Origin: Saccharomycopsis phalli
Lineage: Eukaryota; Ascomycota; Saccharomycetes; Ascoideales; Saccharomycopsidaceae
NCBI GenBank assembly: GCA_020342235.1
Contig: CP073214.1
Location: 496,001 to 560,000 of the forward strand
DNA: 64,000 bases
Direction: 5' to 3'
The notes beneath the pieces were generated by a model. The model did no database searches. It had not been told where the DNA came from and saw only the letters and a program-made list of their open reading frames with translations. How positions within the stretch are numbered: position 1 is the stretch's first letter; each line of letters starts with the position of its first letter. Positions 28,771 through 38,098 of this stretch are shown in pieces. The position numbers and the translations under genes were made by a program.

Positions 28771-29481
28771 TCACCTTTCCTTTGAGACAATGTAAGGTAA
28801 ACTGCTTCCTAAATCACCCTGTAATTCCTCTTTTGGAAGCAAAAGTATCTCGCTGGTTTTCTTACAGCAGGAAGCTGGCGACGCTTTTTTGTAGTTCTGG
28901 GTTCTCATTCGATTAGAGACGTATTTCCATTTTGCCTTCTCAGCAATCGGCAATATTGACTTCAAGCATTTTAAATCGCTGCTTGTGAACTCGGGATCCT
29001 TTCTGAAATTGTCTTGATAATTGAGCAGGTTTGCCGGCACTAACTGGCCTTGCTGATCCATGAAAAACTGGTTTGGATTATGTATATCATGATGGCCCAA
29101 GTTCTGCTCAGGAGGAGGAATATGTTGGAAAAGTGGCGGATTGCTCCACTGCGGCTGGTTTAAGGCATGGAACGCTAAAAATTCATCTAATTCATCAAAA
29201 GCCGCGTTTTCTGTCCCTTGTGGATTTGCCACACCCGATGTATTTACAGCGTTTTGTGTATTTACAGCGTTTTGTGGATTTGCAACGCTTGGTGGATTTG
29301 CAACGCTTGGTGGATTTGCAACGCTTGGTGGATTTGCAACGCTTGGTGGATTCGCAACACTTTGTGGATTCGCAACGCTTTGTGGATATAAGTTGCGTTT
29401 GTTCTTGTCTCGTCTTAGATTGCGTTGATGCATTGCCATTGATGGATAGGATAGTTCATATTTTAAAAACGCAGTTTGCAT
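28771..29481 (-). CDS. Unknown protein with ten hexapeptide repeats
   Basis: 236-residue protein that I do not recognise. After a basic segment (RNLRRDKNKRNL) come ten tandem six-residue units of the type P-[PQ]-S-V-A-N, then an acidic aromatic stretch (FDELDEFLAF) that could be an activation-type motif, a Pro/Gln/His-rich linker, and a conserved-looking C-terminal block with Trp and basic residues (KAKWKYVSNRMRTQNYKK) that could be a Myb/SANT-like helix pair. The combination suggests a transcriptional regulator, but this is inference. The start is taken as the ATG at 29481; the frame upstream opens only with TTG, and the later ATG at 29439 is possible. Confidence 0.6.
   Translation of the reverse strand: MQTAFLKYELSYPSMAMHQRNLRRDKNKRNLYPQSVANPQSVANPPSVANPPSVANPPSVANPPSVANPQNAVNTQNAVNTSGVANPQGTENAAFDELDEFLAFHALNQPQWSNPPLFQHIPPPEQNLGHHDIHNPNQFFMDQQGQLVPANLLNYQDNFRKDPEFTSSDLKCLKSILPIAEKAKWKYVSNRMRTQNYKKASPASCCKKTSEILLLPKEELQGDLGSSLPYIVSKER
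29206..29385. repeat. Ten tandem 18-bp coding repeats
   Basis: Minisatellite with an 18-bp unit encoding six residues in the minus-strand gene. Four central units are identical at the protein level (PPSVAN) and nearly so in DNA; outer units have drifted (PQSVAN, PQNAVN, TSGVAN, PQGTEN), the usual sign of expansion from the centre. Every unit keeps the frame. Confidence 0.92.
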
Positions 29482-30239
29482 CAGCACTAGATCTTGACCT
29501 TTCAAGTAAAGGAAACCAGAAAAAGATATATACTGTGTTTGAAAAACAAAGTTGCTTAATAATATGTTTGGGTATGTGGCCAGGAAAAATTGCTCCCGGT
29601 TTGCATTTTGTTTAAATACTATTCTCGTGATTCAATGTATTGGCAAACATTCCGCAAGCTGCAGGACCAGTGAGTGGGAATGGGGTGATTTTCATAATAT
29701 TCTCCATTTTCCGGTTTTGCACGCTTCATGGAAGATAAGAATAATTCACGAAGATTCAGGGCCTTGACGCAAGCTGCATGGCTGGCATGAAACAAGTCAA
29801 TCGTTTAAAAGTGATCGGGCAATAGACGAAAAAAAGCTGTTACAATATATTTTTACTATGTATTTTGGTGACTCCTTTGGGGTATCATATGGTTCACCGT
29901 ATTGGCTTGCCATTGTAAGGAGAAGATAACGCTTAGCTCCGGTTCCCACCGCTTAGTCAACCCTTCAGGAATTATTATGCAGAAAGTATTCTACTAGTTA
30001 TTGGCTTTTCTCAAGTCAATTACTCCGTCGAAGATGTACCTCATCTAAGGTGGAAACTTCTTATAGCATGTGGTAAATTATTCCACGAATACCAGTTATC
30101 AGTTGAAATCGCACTAATTTTAGTGATTGGTCCTTGCATAAATTTTCGCGCTGGAATTCTCAAATTTGATTGCACACAACAAAATTCACATATCGAGTCT
30201 CCTTAAAAAGGCATTTGTTGTCTGGTTCTTACTTTCGGC

Positions 30240-30283
30240 AAAAAAAAAAAAAAAAATACAAAAAACGAAAAACAAAAAACAGA

Positions 30284-30314
<31 letters not shown>
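30240..30314. repeat. 75-nt A-rich tract
   Basis: Almost uninterrupted adenines on the + strand with a few C, G or T. Poly(dA:dT) tracts exclude nucleosomes in yeast promoters, so it may keep the dehydrogenase promoter open. Confidence 0.9.
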
Positions 30315-30387
30315 TTTTCTTTTCGTTTCATTCATTCCGCACTTTAAGTCCGGTTTCCCAGATTGCCATATACCACTATCAGTTTCT

Positions 30388-30414
30388 AGACCGGTTAGTC
30401 GGTAAGACCGGTTA
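30388..30414. promoter_or_regulatory. Triple CGG cluster, possible zinc-cluster factor site
   Basis: CGG-N5-CGG-N6-CGG within 20 bp, with the 10-mer AGACCGGTTA repeated directly at 30388 and 30405. CGG triplets are the half-sites of fungal Zn2Cys6 regulators. The cluster is about 370 bp upstream of the arabinitol dehydrogenase, a gene expected to be sugar-regulated. The factor is unknown. Confidence 0.4.
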
Positions 30415-30576
30415 CTTCCGACCACATGAATCAAGTATCCATGATAAGAAGTCATCAATCATGTATGAAACATAGAAATCTTTGTCATGTCGATCAGTAG
30501 AGTATGGCTATTCTATCCACCCAGGTATATTATACAAATTTCTATCATTTTAAAATATATCGTGAGTTTAGCGTTC

Positions 30577-30582
30577 CACGTG
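30577..30582. promoter_or_regulatory. CACGTG E-box
   Basis: Palindromic CACGTG, the core site of Cbf1/Tye7-type bHLH factors, about 195 bp before the dehydrogenase start. Confidence 0.45.
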
Positions 30583-30708
30583 CTTATCTATTTATTTATT
30601 TATTGGTTGAGGATTGAATATGTATTCCTGCCAAACTCCGAACTTTTCCGTTTCCGGTATACGTGATTTTTTCTTTTCTTGATGATGAAAAAAGAAAAGA
30701 CTGAGTTC

Positions 30709-30717
30709 TATAAAAAA
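30709..30717 (+). promoter_or_regulatory. TATA element of the arabinitol dehydrogenase gene
   Basis: TATAAAAAA, 59 bp upstream of the ATG, in an otherwise A/T-rich leader. The position fits a TATA-containing inducible or strong promoter. Confidence 0.6.
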
Positions 30718-30775
30718 CCTGCAGCACCTCCACATTTCAAAAAAAAAATAATTGTAAACTCTTTATTAAATTAAA

Positions 30776-31627
30776 ATGACTCAAGCTTTATTTCCCAAGA
30801 TCGCTGACATAGTTCCGTCTTTTAGATTGGACAACAGACTTGCTGTTATCACTGGTGGTTCTGGCGGATTAGCATCTACTATTTCCAAAGCTTTACTCGC
30901 CCAGGGCGCTTCTGTGGCGCTTGTTGACATGGTTCAGGAGAGAGTCGACAAGTCTGCTGAGGAACTTGCTGAGTGGGGGACCTTTAATCAAATTCCAATC
31001 AAAACCAACGAGGGAATCCACAAGATTTCTTCATGGCAATGCAATGTTGCCGATGACCAGGAAGTCACAAGTGTGTTTGATGCCGTTAATAACAAGCACA
31101 AGGCGGTAGCTGACTTGCTTGTTCATACTGCTGGGTTCTGCCAAAACATTGACGCCATTGACTACCCAGCGAAGAATGCCCAGAATTTGATTAACGTTAA
31201 CTTGCTTGGTTCGTTGTATTGCTCCCAGTCCATCGCCAGAAACTTGATTAAAGAGAACAAGCCGGGATCCTTGATATTGATTGGATCTATGTCTGGGGTC
31301 ATTGTCAATGACCCACAACCTCAGGTTGCTTACAACATGTCCAAGGCAGGTGTCATACACTTGGTTAAGAGCTTGGCATGTGAATGGGCCAAGCACTCCA
31401 TCAGAGTCAATGCCCTTTCTCCTGGCTATATTGCCACGCCTTTGACCAAGCAGGTGTTGTCCGGCAATGAAGAATTGAAGAATACATGGGAGTCTAAGGT
31501 TCCGATGCATAGAATGGCTGATCCAAAAGAATTTGTTGGCACTGTATTGTACTTGGCCAATAATGAAGCCAGTTCTTACACTACTGGAGAGAACATCATG
31601 GTAGATGGAGGGTACCAATGTTGGTAA
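30776..31627 (+). CDS. ARD1: NAD-dependent D-arabinitol 2-dehydrogenase (SDR)
   Basis: 283-residue cytosolic short-chain dehydrogenase that interconverts D-arabinitol and D-ribulose. It matches the Candida enzyme (281 residues) along its length: cofactor motif TGGSGGLA (about 26-33) followed by VALVDM with the Asp that selects NAD over NADP, VHTAGF in place of NNAG, catalytic Ser in LIGSMSG, Tyr and Lys in YNMSKAG (about 185-189), RVNALSPGYIATPLT, and the terminal VDGGYQCW. Codon use is more biased than in the neighbours, and I saw no CTG codon in the parts read, as expected for a strongly expressed CTG-clade gene. SOU1-type sorbose reductases are related, but the ending and the NPxxPVAYNMSK-type region favour ARD. 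The promoter has a TATA box and CGG sites. Confidence 0.9.
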   Translation: MTQALFPKIADIVPSFRLDNRLAVITGGSGGLASTISKALLAQGASVALVDMVQERVDKSAEELAEWGTFNQIPIKTNEGIHKISSWQCNVADDQEVTSVFDAVNNKHKAVADLLVHTAGFCQNIDAIDYPAKNAQNLINVNLLGSLYCSQSIARNLIKENKPGSLILIGSMSGVIVNDPQPQVAYNMSKAGVIHLVKSLACEWAKHSIRVNALSPGYIATPLTKQVLSGNEELKNTWESKVPMHRMADPKEFVGTVLYLANNEASSYTTGENIMVDGGYQCW

Positions 31628-32476
31628 AAACGCCCATATGCCGATGGTCTGATGAGACTTCTATAATTATATGTTGCATTTGATTTCTTTTTGATTTATA
31701 TCTATGGTTCTAATTAATAATAAATAAACGATTATATGGCTAGTGAAACTTTCGTATACAAAGCAACAATCAATGATCCGCCATGTGTGGCGTTTATCAG
31801 TTATTTACACATTTTATGAGCAATGCTAAATCCAGCTAGTGTGCTTTTTTTTTTCTTTTGCCGTTACCCTAAAATTGCTGCGCTGTTAACACGGCTTTTC
31901 TTTTTTTTAATTAAGGATCACAGCCGTTTTAACGGATAAGCCGCAGTTATTGTACTTATAGAAGTGATCGTAAATTTTGGATAGGAAACAATATCAATGG
32001 GTATATTAATTAGCACAAGTAGCAAGGATATCAACAAAAACGTGCGACGAGGCCGTGTATGTGGCTAGGAATAAATTAGCCCCGATGCTTTTTTTTTTTT
32101 TTTTTCTGGGCGATGCTTCCTACCCCAGAAAATGTACAAAAATGGTATTCCCTGATAACCTTTATCGAGATATGGCTGGCTATCAGGTTATGAGCGATGT
32201 CAAACCGTACCCTCGGTGAAGTGCCTAACCGACTACCAGAGGCCGGTATTAAAGTACTAAGTGCACTACAAATCTAAGTTTTGCCATCACAGGATATAGA
32301 GTACCGATATACAACAACTCACTGACAGTTTAATTGAAGCAGGAATTAAACGCTAGCAATTCAGAACCACGCTATAGACAATAACCGGTTTTCTCTATTG
32401 TTGTTTTGTTCCCCATTAAAGGTTGGACACGCAACGCATTGGCGCAGCAATTTGTATTTGAGACTTTTTGTTAACT
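31628..32476. other. Intergenic, arabinitol dehydrogenase to VPS55
   Basis: About 850 bp containing the terminator of the dehydrogenase and the VPS55 upstream region. T-rich tracts lie near 31847-31857, 31902-31910 and 32089-32105. No other gene is seen. Confidence 0.5.
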
Positions 32477-32974
32477 ATGGGGGTAAATAGTTTGACGAGA
32501 ATTATATTTTTATCAACAGTCTTGGCTACTGGATTTTTGTTAATAATATTAAGTTGCGCATTATATAATAACTGGCTTCCTTTAATAGTTGGTAAGTGTT
32601 CAATTTGGTTTTCTTTATATTCTGCTAACAGTGTACAGTGGGAATATTTTTAATAGCACCAGTTCCCAACTTTTTGTTTAGTAATTTCGGAGACTCTTAT
32701 GATTTTATGAATGACTCCACCGAGTGAGTAGTGATGAACTTGGTCACTGTGATGAATATACTAACACTTTAGTACTCCTGCAAAAGACTTTGGTCACTTT
32801 TTAACCGGATATTTGGTAGTCAGCGGATTGGCTGTTCCCTTGGTGTTCTATCATTGCGTACTAATTACCTTTAATGCGATGGTAATGAGCATGTCGGGAG
32901 GTCTTGTGGTATACGGTACTATTATTACCTTCTTTTCGTTTTTCCAAGAATCTGGAGATGACGATTACTATTGA
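32477..32974 (+). CDS. VPS55: Vacuolar protein sorting protein Vps55, three exons
   Basis: 133-residue endosomal membrane protein (OB-RGRP/LEPROT family) that works with Vps68 in late-endosome-to-vacuole transport. Three exons: 32477-32591, 32639-32723 and 32773-32974. Intron 1 (47 nt) has donor GTAAGT, branch TGCTAAC near 32623 and acceptor CAG; intron 2 (49 nt) has donor GTGAGT, a perfect TACTAAC at 32759-32765 and acceptor TAG. Splicing gives a continuous product that matches the family: GFLLIILSCALYNNWLPLIV, then IFLIAPVPNFLF, then AKDFGHFLTGYLVVSGLAVPLVFYHC and MSGGLVVYGTIITFF, with four membrane segments. The unspliced first exon runs into a stop shortly after the donor. S. cerevisiae Vps55 is 140 residues. 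Confidence 0.96.
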
Positions 32975-33905
32975 AACTGGGCTTCTGCATCGGCGAACAG
33001 TTTCATTTAATATATGAATGCCTAACATTGGAATTTTTGTGTTTTAATGATCTAGTTCTATAATTGTAATGATTTGAATCATCTCGCATTGGTTTGTGAT
33101 TAACTAACGCTGAACCTTTTCTTTGCTTGTTACATTCCTATTCTGCAGTCTCAAACCTTCGGATAGACTGGCTGCCCAATGTTTACCAAAAAATTAATCC
33201 AGCAAGTCGTGCATCATCTTGATTATTAATATCAGATATGCATGGTGTGTTTTCTATATCACCAGCATGGATAGTTATTATCAGTATAAGCAAAGTTCTC
33301 TTTATTGGCATAGCATGCACTTAGGATTAGTATGGTTGGATGCTGGTTGCTGCGTGTATTGGGCGATGTGGTCTCAAACAATAGCATAACTCAATGAGTA
33401 CAGTGTTTGTAAACGGTTGGAATGGTGAATTATCTTAATGAGGCAAGCAAAAATAGATTGCTCGTAGCCATTCTTGACTTTTGGAGAATGTACAAATTCA
33501 CCTGGAATAGGTAATGACTTGAAACTACAGCTGTATACTGACTGGTATGTCACTTTGAAAAAGTGTATATGTGTGACGTTAAGCTAGCTCGTTTCTCTTT
33601 GTACGTATCCTTTCAATGCCTTATCATTTGGAATGGGCTTACCTATGAAGCAGTGTATAGCTAGTCTACCATTCATAGACTGAAGGTCCGAACAATTGAA
33701 ATATGTGATTAGGAACGAGATAATTACAGCCTTGTAGAATTGCTTTTGCATTTATAGAGATGAAGGCAACCAGAAAACCGAACACTCTGCCCAGAGGGCT
33801 TATAATGAGAATATTAATAGATTGTCATTTTCTTTGAAATGCAATATACATGAATAAACAGGTATCATCATTCATATATCATCATCATAAATGAATCATT
33901 AAGTC
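32975..33905. other. 930-bp gap between convergent genes
   Basis: Downstream of VPS55 and of SAP190. Convergent genes in this window are usually separated by 0-190 bp, so this gap is unusually long. I see no coding-like frame, tRNA or repeat in it. Confidence 0.4.
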
Positions 33906-36900
33906 TCACACCTTTTTGTCTTCCATCTCATTTTCATGTTTCCCTACCGTGCTCCCTCCGGTATTATTATGTATATAATTAGCCATCGTCAACAATCGCT
34001 TCTGCTCATCATCAATCCAATTCATATCCCCTTTACTTTTGCTTCTTTTCAACAGATTATTCTCTTCTTCCTCGTCGTACACGTCCATGTCAATATCTTC
34101 CTCCAAATCATCCAAACTTTCATCTTTTCCGTCATTTTCCTTCTCATTACCAATCATGTTTGAGTATAACAACATATTCTTATTAGAATAGTTATTTCCG
34201 TCATCATTAGGATCAACATAGACGTCATCACCGTCTTCCGCTGCATCATCAATAATTTCCTTATTGCTGTATTCTGATGACCGCAAATAATGCCAGTTAT
34301 ATTCCAGGTCATTTGTGTCCTTATTCTCATTATTAACTTCGCCATTTAATAGATCGTTCATCTGTTCTTCTTCGTGTTCTTGATGATCTGTTTCAGCTGC
34401 ATTCTCTTCAATAATAACATTCGACTCTTCTTCGTCGTCATCTTCATCATCATCTTCGTCATCTTCATCATCTTCATTGTTTTTTTCTTTGTCATCCTCT
34501 TCTGCCTCATCATCCCTTTCAGCATCATCCTTTCCTTCATCCACTATTTCATAATCATCCGCCAAACTTCCACCTCCTAGAACACTGTTGAATTGAACTC
34601 TTATCTCGATCAAGATATCATTAACATAATGATTCCACTCTTCTCCATTGTTAACGAACTCGTAATCCTTGATTTCTTCTCCTGGAAATGGATCCCCGAA
34701 CAAGGACTTCAAATTGTTTGTAGATAAAAATTTCACAATCTCTTCACTAATTAATGTTAAGTGACCCATGTACCCTAATCTCAATCCTTTATTAGCCTTT
34801 TCATATTGCTCACAAAAGTCGTATCCTCGCAATATCTTTTCTAGAATAAACCCACGCTGTTTAAGAAACAAATTAATAATTAAATACTTGTTAAACCCAA
34901 GCTCGATGGATCCATTCAAAACTTGCTGGACAATGTCGTATACCACGTTATGCAAAAAATTATTCCACGGGAATTTGAAGAAGAAGTCAACTATTATCAA
35001 TAAAATATTCGAATCCTGTAGCGCAATTTTTAATTGATCACCAACAATATACGTCTCCCTCACTATCTTCTCATTTGCGTCATAGTATTCGCGGTTTTTC
35101 ACGTGAAACTCATTCCTGTAAGAATCTGGATAAATCAAGCCATTGAAGTCAAATTTAAATTCCTCGCCACTTAGATCTTCCTCTTCATCATTTTCTTTCT
35201 CATGATCAGAAACATCTAGCTCGTAATCAGTGTCTTCATCCTTGTCTTCTTCTGTATCGGTTACTGTGTCGTTACCAATTTCATACAAAGAGTCATCGTC
35301 GGAATTGGATATCTCAGAGTCACTATCATCTGACTCTGATTGTATCACACCATCCTTACTCAAATTGACTTTTGCCCTCTTGTTTCTGTTGTGTTCAGAT
35401 CTTATGGATCGAATACTTGCATCTTCGTCGTTGATACTTAATCTATTAATATTGGTCACCATTTGGTCATGGTTGTTAGTGTGGTTGGTCTCTTCCTCTG
35501 ATGAATCGCCAGTGGTTTCAATATTAATAGCTTTTCCATTCCGTATCAAAATAATTAATCCTTCGTCGCCAATCTGCTTCAACTCATCCAAGTACTGTTC
35601 TCTGCTTTCATCTAACATCACATACTCTGATTTCAAAACCTTCACTCGCTCAATATCACGATCATTTACAATTTTTTCTCCTTGAGACTCGTTTAACAAA
35701 ATCATGTTGGAACAATGTAACAACTCAGCAATGAGTTCACATATTTTAAATCTTTCAAATCCTAAAGGTTCAATTTTCTTGTGAAAGCTGGATTCTATCT
35801 TTTCCTTTTCATGGTTTTTTAAAGCGTTTGGAGGACTGCCATTCAAAAGCATTCTCTTAAAATGTTTCACGTTCCTAGCAAACACCTTGACCAAGTGGCC
35901 CAAATAAATAGGGTCTCTCAAATTCGGAGGATGCGACTCAACGGTAATAAATAAAACTTGGAAATAATCGTAGTCACTGTTATTCTTGCGAATAATTTCA
36001 ATGATGATTCCAACTCCGTTGGACAAGGAGTTACCGCCATTCAACATTATCTTGACGAGCTTCTTGATCATCTTTTTGCTTACCAACTGTCTAGTAAGTT
36101 CATTTGGCCCGATAATTGAGCTGTCAGCATTGGCATTACCTTCGGGCCCATTTGCTGAGTTACCTGATATCGTGATAAAAGCCTTTAAAAAGTCTCCAGC
36201 AGAAGTTTGAACAGCATTATCATACTTCGGCTTTAAAAAATTTATTAACTTTGGAATGAATTTTTGGCGTTTCAATAGTAAGATTATCCCGGTGGAGTTG
36301 TTTGCCTTGTCTGTTGAAATGAGTTTCAACAAGAAATCCATCAATTGCGGATTGTTTATATGTCTGAAAAATCTGTCAGTAAGATTGGGTTCGTGGTTTA
36401 TCACGTAGGAAACCAATTCATTGAGTTTCATGTCAAGCAAGTGCTCATTAATCTGCGAAAAAAAAGTAGACTTAAACATGGACAATGGCTGTGGACAGTC
36501 GAGAACCGTCCACAACTTTATCAATAATCTAGGATAGTTTATAAACGAATCAGTGATCGACCAAATATCTGAGCTCAAGATCTCGCTCGCAACTTTTGAG
36601 CGCCTAGCATAGCTCTTTTCAGGCGTCTCTTCGACATCATCTTCATCATCATCCCCCTGATCATTACCGTTATTTAAGCTATAGTATGAGTTACCATCGT
36701 AAAATGAGTTGGCGGTCGAACCATCAGACGACGACGAAGTGGAGCTATCGTCATCTTCGGTATCATTCTCCTCTTTATTGGATTCTTCGTACGCAGTTTC
36801 AACCTCCATTTCGTTTTTACTTGGTGATTGCTCTTCGAAGTTCTGTGCCCCCTTCCCTTGGTCCAGAACAACTTCTCCTGGCTCCAAAGTAGTACTTTTT

Positions 36901-37262
36901 TCACCATTGCTGGCTCTCTTTTCCTCTTCCTCTTCTTTCAACTCATTGTACTCATCGTAGTCTCGAATCACGTACTCGACTAGCCGATTTAAAATCTTGA
37001 AGTTCTTCAAAAAGTCAATCAACTTTGTGTTGGACCCCACCAACTCTTGTAGCACATCTTGCTGGTTCAATAATTGGTCCAATATCTTGATATCATTATC
37101 CTCCTCTTGTGCGAGAATGCCTGAATTTATAATACTTTCTTGTTCCTCCAAAGTAGGTTGGTAGTCTAATTCCTTTGCCTCTTCTGATATCCCATCTAAA
37201 AGCTTGTTCACTGTCGACATCGACTGATACTCATTACCAAATCTCCAAAACGCACCAGACAT
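33906..37262 (-). CDS. SAP190: SIT4 phosphatase-associated protein, SAP190/SAP185 type
   Basis: 1118-residue SAPS-domain protein, a positive regulatory partner of the PP2A-like phosphatase Sit4 in G1 progression and TOR signalling. The start is diagnostic: MSGAFWRFGNEY, followed by STVNKLLD and, after a short acidic stretch, LLNQQDVLQELVGSNTKLIDFLKNFKILNRLVEYVI (about residues 66-101). The armadillo-like SAPS domain continues through SDIWSITDSFINYPRLLIKLW and on to about residue 560, is broken by an acidic linker (about 640-700), and resumes at about 730-860. The C-terminal 250 residues are Asp/Glu-rich. S. cerevisiae has four SAPs; which paralogue group this belongs to cannot be decided by eye, so the symbol marks the family. 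Confidence 0.85.
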   Translation of the reverse strand: MSGAFWRFGNEYQSMSTVNKLLDGISEEAKELDYQPTLEEQESIINSGILAQEEDNDIKILDQLLNQQDVLQELVGSNTKLIDFLKNFKILNRLVEYVIRDYDEYNELKEEEEEKRASNGEKSTTLEPGEVVLDQGKGAQNFEEQSPSKNEMEVETAYEESNKEENDTEDDDSSTSSSSDGSTANSFYDGNSYYSLNNGNDQGDDDEDDVEETPEKSYARRSKVASEILSSDIWSITDSFINYPRLLIKLWTVLDCPQPLSMFKSTFFSQINEHLLDMKLNELVSYVINHEPNLTDRFFRHINNPQLMDFLLKLISTDKANNSTGIILLLKRQKFIPKLINFLKPKYDNAVQTSAGDFLKAFITISGNSANGPEGNANADSSIIGPNELTRQLVSKKMIKKLVKIMLNGGNSLSNGVGIIIEIIRKNNSDYDYFQVLFITVESHPPNLRDPIYLGHLVKVFARNVKHFKRMLLNGSPPNALKNHEKEKIESSFHKKIEPLGFERFKICELIAELLHCSNMILLNESQGEKIVNDRDIERVKVLKSEYVMLDESREQYLDELKQIGDEGLIILIRNGKAINIETTGDSSEEETNHTNNHDQMVTNINRLSINDEDASIRSIRSEHNRNKRAKVNLSKDGVIQSESDDSDSEISNSDDDSLYEIGNDTVTDTEEDKDEDTDYELDVSDHEKENDEEEDLSGEEFKFDFNGLIYPDSYRNEFHVKNREYYDANEKIVRETYIVGDQLKIALQDSNILLIIVDFFFKFPWNNFLHNVVYDIVQQVLNGSIELGFNKYLIINLFLKQRGFILEKILRGYDFCEQYEKANKGLRLGYMGHLTLISEEIVKFLSTNNLKSLFGDPFPGEEIKDYEFVNNGEEWNHYVNDILIEIRVQFNSVLGGGSLADDYEIVDEGKDDAERDDEAEEDDKEKNNEDDEDDEDDDEDDDEEESNVIIEENAAETDHQEHEEEQMNDLLNGEVNNENKDTNDLEYNWHYLRSSEYSNKEIIDDAAEDGDDVYVDPNDDGNNYSNKNMLLYSNMIGNEKENDGKDESLDDLEEDIDMDVYDEEEENNLLKRSKSKGDMNWIDDEQKRLLTMANYIHNNTGGSTVGKHENEMEDKKV

Positions 37263-38098
37263 GGCTCAAGGATTTATGTTCTAGGGTTGTTTTTGAATTC
37301 CGCTGCTTTGTAATTAAATTGTCTGCTGATGTTGACAATCCCCGTCTAACATAAACCGGTCACCCGACGCAAAAGTTTGAAATTTAAAATTTTAATAATC
37401 AGAAGAAACTTCTTAGTAGTAAGGCGACTACGTAATGCTCCTCTTTAATAGTTATATTACACTAGGTATAACAAACTCTCAAGTCATCAACGTCGCTGGT
37501 AACGAAAAAATTTACCGACCATTCTTGGTTATGAGCCTTGGTGCATTACCCGCCTCATCCAACAATAAGGGTCTTACGTCTGAAGGATAAAGTTTCCTGT
37601 TTTCTAATGATAGCTATCATATATAGACCATATTTATTATACTAATTAGTCAACACAGGTCTCACTAATAGCCTGTTGACATCTTTAATCCGACCTTGGA
37701 GTATCTTAACCTGGTCATACCATTAATTAGTCACGTGATAATGTTGCCTAATGGGTGGGTGAGCGTACATTTAACATGTTATTCATCGTCATGAATCGTG
37801 ACCAGCACTAGAATTGTTCAAACCATGTAGCCTCAAAATACTAGTTATTCTTCTACTATAGTGATGTCATACTTGTAGCTTAGTGATGCTATCACGCTAG
37901 GTACACAAAACAAGCTGGATGCCAAATACCGAAAGATGGAAGTAAAATACCCTTCTAGAGACCAAAGATAACGTGGCCACGCGTGTCTTAGATATTCTAT
38001 TAACTCAGTCAGCAATATGCGCATACTCATTAACTATGAAACCCATGTGCAGAATTGTATTGTATCCTATTTATTTCTATTTTTACCTACTGTATTGA
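37263..38098. other. Intergenic upstream of SAP190
   Basis: About 840 bp between the start of SAP190 and the 3' end of the dioxygenase gene. It contains a TCACGTGA site at 37731-37738. A 61-codon ATG frame (37845-38030, minus) is not recognised. Confidence 0.45.
37731..37738. promoter_or_regulatory. TCACGTGA E-box upstream of SAP190
   Basis: Eight-base palindrome containing CACGTG, the preferred form for Cbf1-type bHLH factors; 469 bp upstream of the SAP190 start. Confidence 0.45.

Larger units (their letters stand above)
29482..30775. other. 1.3-kb divergent region, repeat protein to arabinitol dehydrogenase
   Basis: Shared upstream region of two divergent genes. It holds an A-rich tract (30240-30314), a cluster of CGG triplets (30388-30414), a CACGTG hexamer (30577-30582), a TTTA repeat (about 30586-30606) and a TATA element (30709-30717). 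No further gene is seen. Confidence 0.6.

Noticed and set aside
37845-38030. 61-codon ATG frame upstream of SAP190
   Set aside because: No recognisable features and it overlaps promoter-like DNA.
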